From Streptomyces spinosisporus (GTDB taxonomy: Bacteria > Actinomycetota > Actinomycetes > Streptomycetales > Streptomycetaceae), in contig NZ_JALDAX010000015.1 of assembly GCF_022698145.1 (NCBI RefSeq), positions 1 to 64,000 on the forward strand: a stretch of 64,000 nt of DNA, in the 5' to 3' direction. The translations under genes were made by a program, and so were the position numbers. A model generated the notes under the pieces. That model did no database searches. It was not told the origin of the DNA and saw only the letters and a program-made list of their open reading frames with translations. Shown here piece by piece: positions 16,478 through 24,822 of this stretch (within the stretch, counting starts at the first letter, position 1; every line of letters begins with the position of its first letter).

Positions 16478-16672
16478 CTAGTGCTGCGTTTCCTTGTGCC
16501 GGATCTCGGTGTCGGGGCCGGGGGAGCACACACCCACATGCCCGTCCTCGAAGCGGACGCGGAACGGAGGGTTGCCCCCCGGGCCCAGTACTTCGACGAT
16601 CTCGCCGACCTTGTCGTGCTGTCCGACCACCCTGCCGTGCTGGACAAGCTGGTCACCCACGGTTGCCTGCAT
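16478..16672 (-). CDS. DUF1918 small protein
   Basis: 64 residues. It matches the DUF1918 pattern: QATVGDQLVQHGRVVGQ, GEIVEVLGPGG and PPFRVRFEDGHVGVCSPGPD. These SH3-like small proteins are abundant in actinomycetes and have no assigned function. ATG 16672 lies inside GC-rich sequence with no strong ribosome site. Downstream, 16445-16482 has three imperfect ACTACTGC-type repeats reaching to its stop codon. Confidence 0.8.
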   Translation of the reverse strand: MQATVGDQLVQHGRVVGQHDKVGEIVEVLGPGGNPPFRVRFEDGHVGVCSPGPDTEIRHKETQH

Positions 16673-16766
16673 GTGTGGCGCCTCCTCACCGATGTGCGGG
16701 AGCAGCGGTCCGTGGCCCTGAGTCTACGGCGCAGGGCCGGGGTTGGGACCGGCGCGTGCACGCCGC

Positions 16767-17687
16767 TCAGCCCCGCGCCCGCTGGGTGACGGCGATGCAC
16801 ACGAGGACCGCCGCGGCCGTCAGCGGTGCGGCGGCCGTCAGGTGCTCACCCAGCAGCAGCACCGACCACACCAGTGTGAGCAGCGGCTGCGCCAACTGCA
16901 ACTGGCTGGCCTTGGGTATGCCGATGGCCGCCATGCCGCGGTACCAGACGACCAGACCGAGGAACTGCGAGCCCGCCGCGACCCACAGCAGCCCGGTCAC
17001 ACTGTGCGCGGTCACATGCACCGGCTCGTACGACAGGGCCAGTGCCGCGGCCGGCACGCCCAGCGGCAGACACAGCACCAGCGCCCAGCCGACCACGTGC
17101 CAGCCCGGCATGACGCGGGCCAGCCGGCCGCCCTCGGTGTAGCCGGCCGCGCAGATCAGCAGCGCGGCGAAGAGATACATGTCGGCGGTCGTCAGCGCGC
17201 CGCCGCTCTGCTGCACGGTGAAGGCGACGACCGCGGCCGCGCCCGCGAGGGCCGCCGTCCAGAAGGTGCGGGAGGGGCGGTGGCCCGTGCGCAGAGCGGA
17301 GAACAGGGCGGTGGTGAGCGGGAGCAGGCCGACCACGACGGCCGCGTGCGCGGTGGTGGACGTCTCCAGCGCAAGGGTGGTCAGCAGCGGGAAGCCGACC
17401 ACGACCCCGGCGGCGACGACAGCGAGCCCCGGCCAGGAGTGGCGCTCGGGCACCCGGGCGCCGGTGGCCAGCAGACAGGCGCCCGCGATGAGCGCGGCCA
17501 GGACACTGCGGACGGCGACGAGCGACCAGGGCCCGAAGCCCTCGAGACCCCAGGCGGTGGCCGGGAAGGTGAGGGAGAAGGCGACGACGCCGAGGACGGC
17601 CTGGAGGGTGCCGGAGGCGGACGGTCTCGTGGGCCGGGTGGCGACCGCTATCCGCTCCGGGGCAGTAGCGCTATTCTGTGCTGTCAT
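16767..17687 (-). CDS. EamA-family (DMT) transporter
   Basis: A 306-residue membrane protein with about ten hydrophobic helices in two EamA repeats (about 28-155 and 170-300), the usual drug/metabolite transporter layout. Substrates in the family include amino acids and metabolites. It is divergent from a MocR-type PLP regulator, and the two start codons overlap in the tetranucleotide CATG (17685-17688). That arrangement suggests the regulator controls this exporter and that the substrate may be an amino acid, amine or vitamin-B6-related compound. The operator would lie over both starts. Confidence 0.88.
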   Translation of the reverse strand: MTAQNSATAPERIAVATRPTRPSASGTLQAVLGVVAFSLTFPATAWGLEGFGPWSLVAVRSVLAALIAGACLLATGARVPERHSWPGLAVVAAGVVVGFPLLTTLALETSTTAHAAVVVGLLPLTTALFSALRTGHRPSRTFWTAALAGAAAVVAFTVQQSGGALTTADMYLFAALLICAAGYTEGGRLARVMPGWHVVGWALVLCLPLGVPAAALALSYEPVHVTAHSVTGLLWVAAGSQFLGLVVWYRGMAAIGIPKASQLQLAQPLLTLVWSVLLLGEHLTAAAPLTAAAVLVCIAVTQRARG

Positions 17688-17695
17688 GCAACAGC
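17680..17695. promoter_or_regulatory. inverted repeat over both divergent start codons
   Basis: GCTGT (17680-17684) and ACAGC (17691-17695) flank CATGCA, which holds the ATG of both the EamA gene (minus) and the MocR gene (plus). A -10-like TATTCT at 17672-17677 lies 8 bp before the MocR ATG, so the MocR mRNA may be leaderless. Confidence 0.5.
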
Positions 17696-19125
17696 GTAGC
17701 AGCGTAGGTGAGCTGGCGACACAGCTGCGACGAGAGCTGGACCGCTACTCTCCCGGTGGAAAGCTCCCGTCGAGCCGCTCCCTCGTCGAACGGTTCCGTG
17801 TGAGCCCGGTGACCGTCTCGCGGGCCCTCGCCCAGCTGGCCGCCGAGGGACTGGTGGTGACCCGGCCGGGAGCGGGAGCCTTCCGTGCCGAACCCCGTGC
17901 CGCGACCGCCGCCGGTGGTGACACCTCCTGGCAGGAGGTCGCGCTCAGCGCGGACGGCGCCGCCGACCTCGTACCGCGCACCGTGGACGCCTCGGGGGTG
18001 GTCGTCTCGCTCACCGCGCCGCCGCCCGGGGTCGTCGAGTTCAACGGCGGCTATCTGCACCCGTCCCTGCAGCCGGAGCGGGCCATGGCGGCGGCCCTCG
18101 CGCGGGCCGGGCGGCGTCCCGGCGCCTGGGGCCGGCCCCCGCTGGAGGGGCTGCCGGAGCTGCGGGAGTGGTTCGCGCGGGGCATCGGCGGCGGGGTCAC
18201 CGCCGCCGAGGTGCTGATCACCGCGGGCGGCCAGTCCGCGCTGACCACGGCCCTGCGCGCGGTGGCACCGCCCGGCGCGCCCGTACTCGTCGAATCCCCC
18301 ACCTACCCCGGCATGCTGGCGATCGCGCGCTCGGCCGGTCTGCGCCCCGTGCCCGTGCCGGTGGATCCGGACGGCGTCCGGCCGTCCCTGCTCGCCGACG
18401 CGTTCCGCGCGACCGGTGCCCGGGTCTTCGTCTGCCAGCCCCTCTTCCAGAACCCGACCGGTGCCGTCCTCGCGCCCGAGCGCCGCGCCGAGGTGCTGCG
18501 GATCGCCCGCGAGGCCGGTGCGTTCGTCGTCGAGGACGACTTCGTACGACGGCTGGTGCACGAGGACGCGGGCCCGCTGCCGAGCCCGCTCATGGCCGAC
18601 GACCCCGACGGCGTCGTCGTCCACGTCTGCTCCCTGACCAAGGCGACCTCGCCGAGCTTCCGGGTCAGCGCGCTCGCCGCCCGCGGGCCGGTCCTGGAAC
18701 GGCTGCGCGCCATCCAGATCGTCGACACCTTCTTCGTCCCCCGGCCGCTGCAGGAGGCCGCCGTCGAACTCGTCGGATCCCCGGCCTGGCCCCGCCATCT
18801 CCGCACGGTCGCGGCCGAGTTGAGGGCCCGCCGCGACACGATGACGGCGGCGCTGCGGCTGAGCCTGCCCGAACTGGCCCTGCCGCACGTCCCGTCGGGC
18901 GGCTACCACCTCTGGCTCCGCCTCCCCGACGGCACCGACGACCTGTCCTTCACCTCCGCCGCCCTGCGCGCAGGCGTCGCCATCACCCCGGGCCGCCCCT
19001 ACTTCAGCGCCGAACCCCCGGCCGCCCACGTACGCCTGAGCTTCGCCGCGGTCGCGGGGACGGGCGAGATCACGGAGGGGGTACGGCGGTTGCGGGCGGC
19101 CTGTGCGGAGATGCTCGGGCGATGA
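17686..19125 (+). CDS. MocR/GntR-type PLP-dependent transcription regulator
   Basis: 479 residues from ATG 17686. The N-terminal winged helix (about 10-70) has the GntR pattern LPSSRSLVERFRVSPVTVSRALAQLAAEGLVVTRPGAG. A linker leads to an aminotransferase class I fold (about 120-475) with NGGYLHPSLQPE, ESPTYPGMLAIARSAG, LFQNPTGAVL, VEDDFVRRL and the PLP-lysine region SLTKATSPSFRVSALAARG. MocR proteins sense PLP or an amino-acid adduct and control vitamin B6, GABA or transport genes. It is divergent from the EamA transporter. The GNAT gene downstream may be coupled: an ATG at 19122 overlaps this stop. Confidence 0.9.
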   Translation: MQQRSSVGELATQLRRELDRYSPGGKLPSSRSLVERFRVSPVTVSRALAQLAAEGLVVTRPGAGAFRAEPRAATAAGGDTSWQEVALSADGAADLVPRTVDASGVVVSLTAPPPGVVEFNGGYLHPSLQPERAMAAALARAGRRPGAWGRPPLEGLPELREWFARGIGGGVTAAEVLITAGGQSALTTALRAVAPPGAPVLVESPTYPGMLAIARSAGLRPVPVPVDPDGVRPSLLADAFRATGARVFVCQPLFQNPTGAVLAPERRAEVLRIAREAGAFVVEDDFVRRLVHEDAGPLPSPLMADDPDGVVVHVCSLTKATSPSFRVSALAARGPVLERLRAIQIVDTFFVPRPLQEAAVELVGSPAWPRHLRTVAAELRARRDTMTAALRLSLPELALPHVPSGGYHLWLRLPDGTDDLSFTSAALRAGVAITPGRPYFSAEPPAAHVRLSFAAVAGTGEITEGVRRLRAACAEMLGR

Positions 19126-19178
19126 GCCACGCCGAAAACCACTCGACGCCTCCTTCCCGGGCCTGCGAACCTCCGGCC

Positions 19179-19613
19179 ATGACCGACACGGTGCGCCTTC
19201 CCGAGGGCTACGAGATCTCGACCGACCCGGACCGCCTCGACGTCGACCGCGTCCACGGCTGGCTGTCCACCGACGCCTACTGGGCCACGGGCCGGCCACG
19301 GGAGAAGCAGGAGCGGGCGATCGCCGGCTCGCTCAACTTCGGGGTGTACGACACGGTTTCGGGGGATCAGGTGGCCTACGCCCGGGTCATCACCGACCGG
19401 GCGACCTTCGCCTGGCTATGCGACGTCTATGTCGACCGTTCCGTGCGCGGCAAGAGCATCGGGACGGCCATGGTGGGCGCCGTGCGGGATCATCTGGAGC
19501 CGTTCGGGCTGCGGCGCATCCTGCTGGCCACGCACGATGCCCACGGTGTGTACGAGAAGCTCGGGTTCCGGGAGCTGGCGAGGCCCGACCAGTGGATGGC
19601 GCTGGTCTTCTGA
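19179..19613 (+). CDS. GNAT-family N-acetyltransferase
   Basis: 144 residues from ATG 19179. It has the GNAT acetyl-CoA core: LCDVYVDRSVRGKSIGTAMVGAVRDHL (motif A, R-G-K-S-I-G) and a C-terminal GVYEKLGFREL with the usual tyrosine. The substrate is unknown. An alternative in-frame ATG at 19122 overlaps the MocR stop (ATGA) and would add 19 residues of low-complexity sequence; I prefer 19179 because the family begins near TVRLPEGYEIS. Neither start has a strong ribosome site. Confidence 0.82.
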   Translation: MTDTVRLPEGYEISTDPDRLDVDRVHGWLSTDAYWATGRPREKQERAIAGSLNFGVYDTVSGDQVAYARVITDRATFAWLCDVYVDRSVRGKSIGTAMVGAVRDHLEPFGLRRILLATHDAHGVYEKLGFRELARPDQWMALVF

Positions 19614-19733
19614 GCCGGCGGTTTGTGTGGCTTGTCCGCCAGGTCCTGACCTTGAAGTAAAGTCCTGGCCACCGTCGGTGACTCCGAGGCAATGTCCCTT
19701 GACCTGCGCACTTCTTCGTCACACCATCGCCGC

Positions 19734-20327
19734 ATGCAACTTAGGGTCACTTTCGTCGCGGCCGCGCGCAGTTCCCCGCTGCTTGCCGAGCGCTTCGAGG
19801 ATCCCCGGCCGCTCGACCAGGCCGGCTGGGACGAGGTGCAGCGCGTCGCCCATGACCTGATCCCGCTGGCGGCGGCCGAGCTGCGCTACTGCTCGCCCAC
19901 CCTGCGCAGCCGCGCCACCGGGGACGCCCTCGGCTATGCGCCGCTCGTCCAACTCGCCCTGCGCGACTGCGACATGGGCCGCTGGCGCGGGCTGACCCTG
20001 GGCGAGGCGATGGCCCGTGAGCCGGAGGCCGTCGACGCCTGGCTCGCCGATCCGCGGGGCACCCCGCACGGCGGGGAGTCGCTGATCAGCTTCATCACCA
20101 GGGTCGGCAACTGGCTCGACACCCGCCCCTTCGAGGACGGCGGCCGCATCGTCGCCGTGGCCGAGCCGTCCGTCGTCCGCGCGGCCCTCGTCTACGTCCT
20201 CAAGGCTCCGCCGTCCACCTACTGGAACATCGACGTCCGCCCGCTGTCGACCATCAACGTCACGGGCCACGAGGGCCGCTGGAACCTCCGCTTCGACGCG
20301 ACGCGGGCGCAGACGTCGCGCGCCTGA
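19734..20327 (+). CDS. histidine-phosphatase-superfamily protein lacking both catalytic histidines
   Basis: 197 residues from ATG 19734 (ATG 19692 would add 14). The fold pattern of the phosphoglycerate-mutase-like branch is clear: RPLDQAGWDEVQ, YCSPTLRSRATGDAL, LRDCDMGRWRGLTLGEA, PHGGESLISFITRVGNWLD and a final NVTGHEGRWNLRF. Where the family has the RHG nucleophile motif this protein reads VAAARSS, and where it has the second catalytic histidine it reads AVAEPSVVRAA. It is therefore unlikely to be an ordinary phosphohistidine enzyme. In Streptomyces such proteins are usually annotated as histidine phosphatase; a role in binding a phosphorylated ligand is inference. Confidence 0.75.
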   Translation: MQLRVTFVAAARSSPLLAERFEDPRPLDQAGWDEVQRVAHDLIPLAAAELRYCSPTLRSRATGDALGYAPLVQLALRDCDMGRWRGLTLGEAMAREPEAVDAWLADPRGTPHGGESLISFITRVGNWLDTRPFEDGGRIVAVAEPSVVRAALVYVLKAPPSTYWNIDVRPLSTINVTGHEGRWNLRFDATRAQTSRA

Positions 20328-20337
20328 GCGCTCGGGC

Positions 20338-20811
20338 TCAGCCCACCCGCTCGTACTCGGTGCTGAGCACCAGGTCCTTCGCCGGTCCGCCCACCCGCCA
20401 CACGGTCCGCCAGTGGTCCGCGTCGCGGACGGTGAACTCGCCGCGGTAGAGGTCCGCCGCGCAAGGGTGGTCGGCGACATGGTGGCCGGAGGCCAGGTCC
20501 AGGTCGTGGAAGGGGCGGCCGTCGGCGAAGCGGACGTCCGCGGTGCCGGGTGAACTCCCCGGCAGGAAGCGCAGGGTGCGCTCGGCGGGGCGGGAGACGC
20601 CCCGCCAGGTGAAGGTGCCGGACTCCTCGTGCAGCAGACCGCCCTCGTCGAGCGGGCTGAAGACCGTCGTTCCCTCGAACCACCCCTCGTCCCGGCTCGC
20701 CAGGTCCCGCACGATCCGGTGGACGCGCCAGCGCCCGGCCAGATGGGCCAGTACGTCCGGAACGGGCCAGAGCTCGCCCGTGGGGGAGGGAAAGGGCAAT
20801 GGCGCATGCAT
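20338..20811 (-). CDS. DUF6314 family protein
   Basis: 157 residues from ATG 20811, following the GGAGGGAAAGGG-type purine tract on the opposite side only weakly. The sequence resembles DUF6314: LAHLAGRWRVHRIVRDLASRDEGWFEGTTVFSP, LLHEESGTFTWRG, then RTLRFLPG and FHDLDLASGHHVADHPCAADLYRGEF. A lipocalin-like beta barrel is plausible from the alternating pattern. Function unknown. It is convergent with the phosphatase-like gene, 10 bp apart, and divergent from the arabinofuranosidase. Confidence 0.72.
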   Translation of the reverse strand: MHAPLPFPSPTGELWPVPDVLAHLAGRWRVHRIVRDLASRDEGWFEGTTVFSPLDEGGLLHEESGTFTWRGVSRPAERTLRFLPGSSPGTADVRFADGRPFHDLDLASGHHVADHPCAADLYRGEFTVRDADHWRTVWRVGGPAKDLVLSTEYERVG

Positions 20812-20927
20812 GCCCTCGACCTTACGCCGGGCGCTGCCGGTTCCATTGACGTGCTCACGCCCCTTCCCTATCTTGCCGTTCGAAGTGCTGACCATTGTCT
20901 GATATTTCGAACGAGCCGTGGAGTGCC

Positions 20928-23453
20928 ATGTCACATACCACTCGTCGCCCGCCCAGCACCCGGCTGAGACTCGCCCTCGGAGCCAGCACCCTCCTCCTCG
21001 CCGCCCCCCTCGCCCCCACCCCCGCCCACGCCGCCGACACCGCGGACCCCAACGGCACCGCGGACGTCACCGACTACGCGATCACCGTCGACCCCGCCAC
21101 CAGGGGTGCGAAGATCGACGACACCATGTACGGCGTCTTCTTCGAGGACATCAACCGCGCCGCCGACGGCGGTCTGTACGCCGAACTCGTGCAGAACAGG
21201 TCCTTCGAGTACTCCACCGCCGACAACACGTCGTACACGCCCTTGACCGCGTGGACCGTCGACGGCACCGCGCAGGTCGTGGACGACGACGGCCGGCTGA
21301 ACGCCCGCAACCGCAACTACCTCTCCCTGGGCGCCGGTTCGGCCGTCACCAACGCGGGCTACAACACCGGTGTCCGGGTCGAGAAGGGCAAGGCCTACGA
21401 CTTCTCGGTGTGGGCCCGCGCCGAGAGCGGCACCTCGCTCACGGTGTCGCTGCAGGACGCCGACGGGACACTGGCCACCGCCCGCCGGGTGGCCGTGCGC
21501 AAGGGCGGCTGGGCACAGTACAGGGCGGCGTTCACCGCCACCCGCACCAGCTCCGACGGCCGCCTCACCGTGGCCTCTTCGGCCGCGACCGCGCTCGACA
21601 TGGTCTCCCTCTTCCCGCGCGACACCTACAAGCACGAGCCGAACGGGCTGCGCAAGGACCTCGCGGAGAAGATCGCTGCCCTGCACCCCGGCTTCGTCCG
21701 CTTCCCCGGCGGCTGTCTGGTCAACACCGGCTCCATGGAGGACTACAGCGAGGCCTCCGGCTACCAGCGCAAGCGCTCGTACCAGTGGAAGGACACCGTC
21801 GGCCCGGTCGAGACCCGCGCCACGAACGCCAACTTCTGGGGCTACAACCAGAGTTACGGCCTCGGCTACTACGAGTACTTCCGCTTCGCCGAGGACATCG
21901 GCGCCATGCCGCTGCCCGTCGTCCCGGCACTGGTCACCGGCTGCGGCCAGAACCGGGCCGTCGACGACGACGCGCTGCTGAAGCGGCACATCCAGGACAC
22001 CCTCGACCTCATCGAGTTCGCCAACGGACCGGTGACGTCGAAGTGGGGCAAGCTGCGCGCGCGGATGGGCCACCCGAAGCCCTTCCACCTCACCCACATC
22101 GAGGTCGGCAACGAGGAGAACCTGCCCAACGAGTTCTTCGCCCGCTTCCAGCAGTTCCGCGCCGCCATCGACGCCAAGTACCCCTATATGACGGTGATCT
22201 CCAACGCGGGCCCGGACGACTCCGGTTCGACCTTCGACACGGCCTGGCAGCTCAACAGGGACGCCAAGGTCGACATGGTCGACGAGCACTACTACAACAG
22301 CCCGCAGTGGTTCCTGCAGAACAACGACCGCTACGACTCCTACGACCGCGGCGGGCCCAAGGTCTTCCTCGGTGAGTACGCCTCCGGCGGCAACGCCTTC
22401 AAGAACGGCCTCGCCGAGGCGGCGTACATGACCGGCCTGGAACGCAACGCGGACGTCGTGAAACTCGCCTCGTACGCACCGCTGTTCGCCAACGAGGACT
22501 ACGTCCAGTGGCGGCCCGACATGGTGTGGTTCAACAACCACGCCTCCTGGAACTCGGCCGACTACGAGGTGCAGAAGCTGTTCATGACCAACGTCGGCGA
22601 CTGCGTCGTGCCCTCGACCGCCACCAGCACACCGTCACTGCTCGCCCCCATCTCCGGCGCCGTCGGCCTGTCGACCTGGGCCACCAGCGCCGCCTACGAC
22701 GACGTGACGGTGACGGACGCCGACGGGAACACGCTGCTCAGCGACGACTTCTCCGGTGACGCCGCCAAGTGGACGCACACCGGCGGCGGCAGCTGGAGCA
22801 TCCAGGACGGGCAGTACGTCCAGACGGACACCGCCGCCGAGAACACCATGGTCTCGGCCGGCGACCCGTCCTGGCACGACTACGACCTCCATGTGAAGGC
22901 CACCAAGCAGTCCGGCAAGGAGGGCTTCCTCGTCGCCTTCGGCGTCAAGGACACCGGTAACTACTACTGGTGGAACATCGGCGGCTGGAACAACACCCAG
23001 ACCGCCGTCGAACAGGCCGTGGACGGCGGCAAGTCGACGCTGATCGCCAAGGCGGGCTCCGTCGAGACCGGGCGGGCCTACGACATCGACGTCAAGGTGC
23101 GCGGCCGCCAGGTCACCCTGTACCTGGACGGCCAGGAGTGGGGCAGCTTCACCGACGACAAGCCGGCCGAGCCGTTCCGTCAGGTCGTCACCGAGGACGC
23201 ACGGACCGGCGACCTGATCGTCAAGGTGGTCAACGCCCAGTCCGCGGCGGCCCGTACGGCGATCGACCTCGGCGGCGCGAAGGTCGCCGCCAAGGCCCGG
23301 GTGACCACGCTCGCCGCCGCACCGGACGCGGTGAACACCGAGACGAGCACGCCCGTCGCACCGGTGGCGTCCACCTTCTCGGGAGTCGCCGACAGGTTCA
23401 CGTACACCTTCCCGGCGAACTCGGTCACCTTCCTGCGGATCAAGCAGAAGTAG
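20928..23453 (+). CDS. secreted GH51 alpha-L-arabinofuranosidase
   Basis: 841 residues. A Sec signal ends near APAHA-type residues (about 36). After the N-terminal beta-rich module comes the catalytic TIM barrel with acid/base E396 in HIEVGNEEN and nucleophile E483 in VFLGEYASGG, the two glutamates expected of GH51. An inserted LamG/DUF1080-like beta-sandwich (about 595-750, LLSDDFSGDAAKWTHTGGGSW) precedes the C-terminal beta domain ending FPANSVTFLRIKQK. It releases arabinose from arabinan and arabinoxylan outside the cell. No other hemicellulase or sugar transporter is adjacent. ATG 20928 follows GTGGAG. A bidirectional terminator lies behind it. Confidence 0.93.
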   Translation: MSHTTRRPPSTRLRLALGASTLLLAAPLAPTPAHAADTADPNGTADVTDYAITVDPATRGAKIDDTMYGVFFEDINRAADGGLYAELVQNRSFEYSTADNTSYTPLTAWTVDGTAQVVDDDGRLNARNRNYLSLGAGSAVTNAGYNTGVRVEKGKAYDFSVWARAESGTSLTVSLQDADGTLATARRVAVRKGGWAQYRAAFTATRTSSDGRLTVASSAATALDMVSLFPRDTYKHEPNGLRKDLAEKIAALHPGFVRFPGGCLVNTGSMEDYSEASGYQRKRSYQWKDTVGPVETRATNANFWGYNQSYGLGYYEYFRFAEDIGAMPLPVVPALVTGCGQNRAVDDDALLKRHIQDTLDLIEFANGPVTSKWGKLRARMGHPKPFHLTHIEVGNEENLPNEFFARFQQFRAAIDAKYPYMTVISNAGPDDSGSTFDTAWQLNRDAKVDMVDEHYYNSPQWFLQNNDRYDSYDRGGPKVFLGEYASGGNAFKNGLAEAAYMTGLERNADVVKLASYAPLFANEDYVQWRPDMVWFNNHASWNSADYEVQKLFMTNVGDCVVPSTATSTPSLLAPISGAVGLSTWATSAAYDDVTVTDADGNTLLSDDFSGDAAKWTHTGGGSWSIQDGQYVQTDTAAENTMVSAGDPSWHDYDLHVKATKQSGKEGFLVAFGVKDTGNYYWWNIGGWNNTQTAVEQAVDGGKSTLIAKAGSVETGRAYDIDVKVRGRQVTLYLDGQEWGSFTDDKPAEPFRQVVTEDARTGDLIVKVVNAQSAAARTAIDLGGAKVAAKARVTTLAAAPDAVNTETSTPVAPVASTFSGVADRFTYTFPANSVTFLRIKQK

Positions 23454-23463
23454 CACCTGCAGT

Positions 23464-23490
23464 GGGCCGCCGTCCGGGCGACGGCGGCCC
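23464..23490. terminator. bidirectional terminator
   Basis: A perfect 11-bp stem, GGGCCGCCGTC (23464-23474) with GACGGCGGCCC (23480-23490), between the convergent arabinofuranosidase and SufS genes. Confidence 0.8.
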
Positions 23491-23507
23491 GCACCGCCGG
23501 GGGACCT

Positions 23508-24740
23508 TCACACCCCGAAGTACTCCTGCGCCGCGCGGACGCCGTCCACCAGCGCGTCCACCTCGGCCTCGGTGTTGTAGACGTAGAAGCTCGCCCTTGT
23601 CGTCGCCGGGATGTCGTAGCGCCGCACGATCGGGCGGGCGCAGTGGTGGCCGACGCGGACGGCGACGCCCCGCTCGTCCAGGACCTGGCCGACGTCGTGC
23701 GGATGGATGCCGTCGACCGTGAAGGAGACGGCCGCGCCGCGGTCGGTGAGGTCCCGGGGGCCGACGATCCGCACCCCGGGGACCTCGCCGAGCAGCGTCA
23801 GCGCGCGGGCCGTCAGCCGGTCCTCGTGCGCCGCGACCTCCGCCATGCCCAGGGCCTGGAGATAGTCCACGGCCGTCGCGAGCCCCACCGCCTGCGAGGT
23901 CATCGGCACGCCCGCCTCGAAGCGCTGCGGCGGCGGCAGGAAGGTCGTGCGGTCCATCTCCACGATCTCGATCATCGAGCCGCCGGTCAGGAACGGCGGG
24001 AGTCCGGCGAGGAGTTCGCGGCGGCCCCACAGCACGCCGATGCCGTTCGGGCCGAGCATCTTGTGCCCGGAGAAGGCGAGGAAGTCGGCGCCCAGCTCCG
24101 TCACGTCGACCGGGCGGTGCGGGACCGACTGCGCCCCGTCGACCACGACCAGGGTGCCGAACGCGTGGGCACGGTCGGCCAGTTCGCGCACCGGGTTGAT
24201 CGTGCCGAGCACATTGGACTGGTGGGAGACGGCCAGCACTTTGGTGCGCTCGTCCAGCAGTTCGTCGATCCGGGTCAGGTCCAGGCGCCCGTCGTCCGTC
24301 AGACCGAACCAGTCCAGCGTCGCCCCGGTCCGCTCGGCGAGCTGCTGCCAGGGCACCAGGTTGGCGTGGTGCTCCATCTCCGTCACCACGATCCGGTCGC
24401 CGGGCCCGATCCGGCGGTCGTTGCCGAGGGCGTAGGCGACGAGGTTGATCGACTCGGTGGTGTTCTTGGTGAAGACGATCTCGTCGTCCGCGGCGCCGAC
24501 GAAGCGCGCGATCGTGTGCCGCGCGTTCTCGTACGCCTCCGTCGCCTCCCCGGCCAGCTGGTGCGCGCCGCGGTGCACGGCCGCGTTGCGCGTGAGGTAG
24601 AAGTCCCGCTCCGCGTCCAGGACTTGGAGGGGTTTCTGGGTCGTGGCACCGGAGTCCAGGTAGACGAGACGGGCGCCACTGTCCACCGTCCGCCCCAGGA
24701 TGGGGAAGTCCTCGCGCAACTCGTCCACGTCGAAGCCCAC
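23508..24740 (-). CDS. SufS-type cysteine desulfurase (orphan)
   Basis: About 410 residues. A PLP enzyme that takes sulfur from cysteine for Fe-S cluster or thiocofactor synthesis. It shows VYLDSGATTQKP, NTTESINLVAYAL, TEMEHHANLVPWQ, DGAQSVPH, the PLP lysine in FSGHKMLGPNGIGVLWG, and the active-site cysteine in RVGHHCARPIV, which is typical of class II SufS. No sufBCDU genes are near. I place the start at GTG 24740, preceded by GAGAGGTGA; GTG 24758 or 24770 would extend it but lie inside the operator region. It is divergent from the CGNR regulator across half-sites CTCACGG/CCGTGAG, suggesting dedicated control. Confidence 0.9.
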   Translation of the reverse strand: MGFDVDELREDFPILGRTVDSGARLVYLDSGATTQKPLQVLDAERDFYLTRNAAVHRGAHQLAGEATEAYENARHTIARFVGAADDEIVFTKNTTESINLVAYALGNDRRIGPGDRIVVTEMEHHANLVPWQQLAERTGATLDWFGLTDDGRLDLTRIDELLDERTKVLAVSHQSNVLGTINPVRELADRAHAFGTLVVVDGAQSVPHRPVDVTELGADFLAFSGHKMLGPNGIGVLWGRRELLAGLPPFLTGGSMIEIVEMDRTTFLPPPQRFEAGVPMTSQAVGLATAVDYLQALGMAEVAAHEDRLTARALTLLGEVPGVRIVGPRDLTDRGAAVSFTVDGIHPHDVGQVLDERGVAVRVGHHCARPIVRRYDIPATTRASFYVYNTEAEVDALVDGVRAAQEYFGV

Positions 24741-24753
24741 GGCGTCATCACCT

Positions 24754-24804
24754 CTCACGGTATATACCACGCTTTGCCGTGAGGAACGCTAGGCCTCCTC
24801 ACGG
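24754..24804. promoter_or_regulatory. three-half-site operator between sufS and the CGNR gene
   Basis: CCGTGAGGA (24777-24785) and TCCTCACGG (24796-24804) form a perfect 9-bp inverted repeat with a 10-bp spacer. A third half-site CTCACGG lies at 24754-24760, over the sufS ribosome site. A perfect 10-bp palindrome GGTATATACC (24759-24768) sits between the first two half-sites and may contain the sufS -10. Confidence 0.65.
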
Positions 24805-24822
24805 AGAATCGCAAGGATTACC

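Noticed and set aside
24758..24770. upstream GTG starts for sufS
   Set aside because: No ribosome site, and they lie in the operator; GTG 24740 has GAGAGGTGA at good distance.
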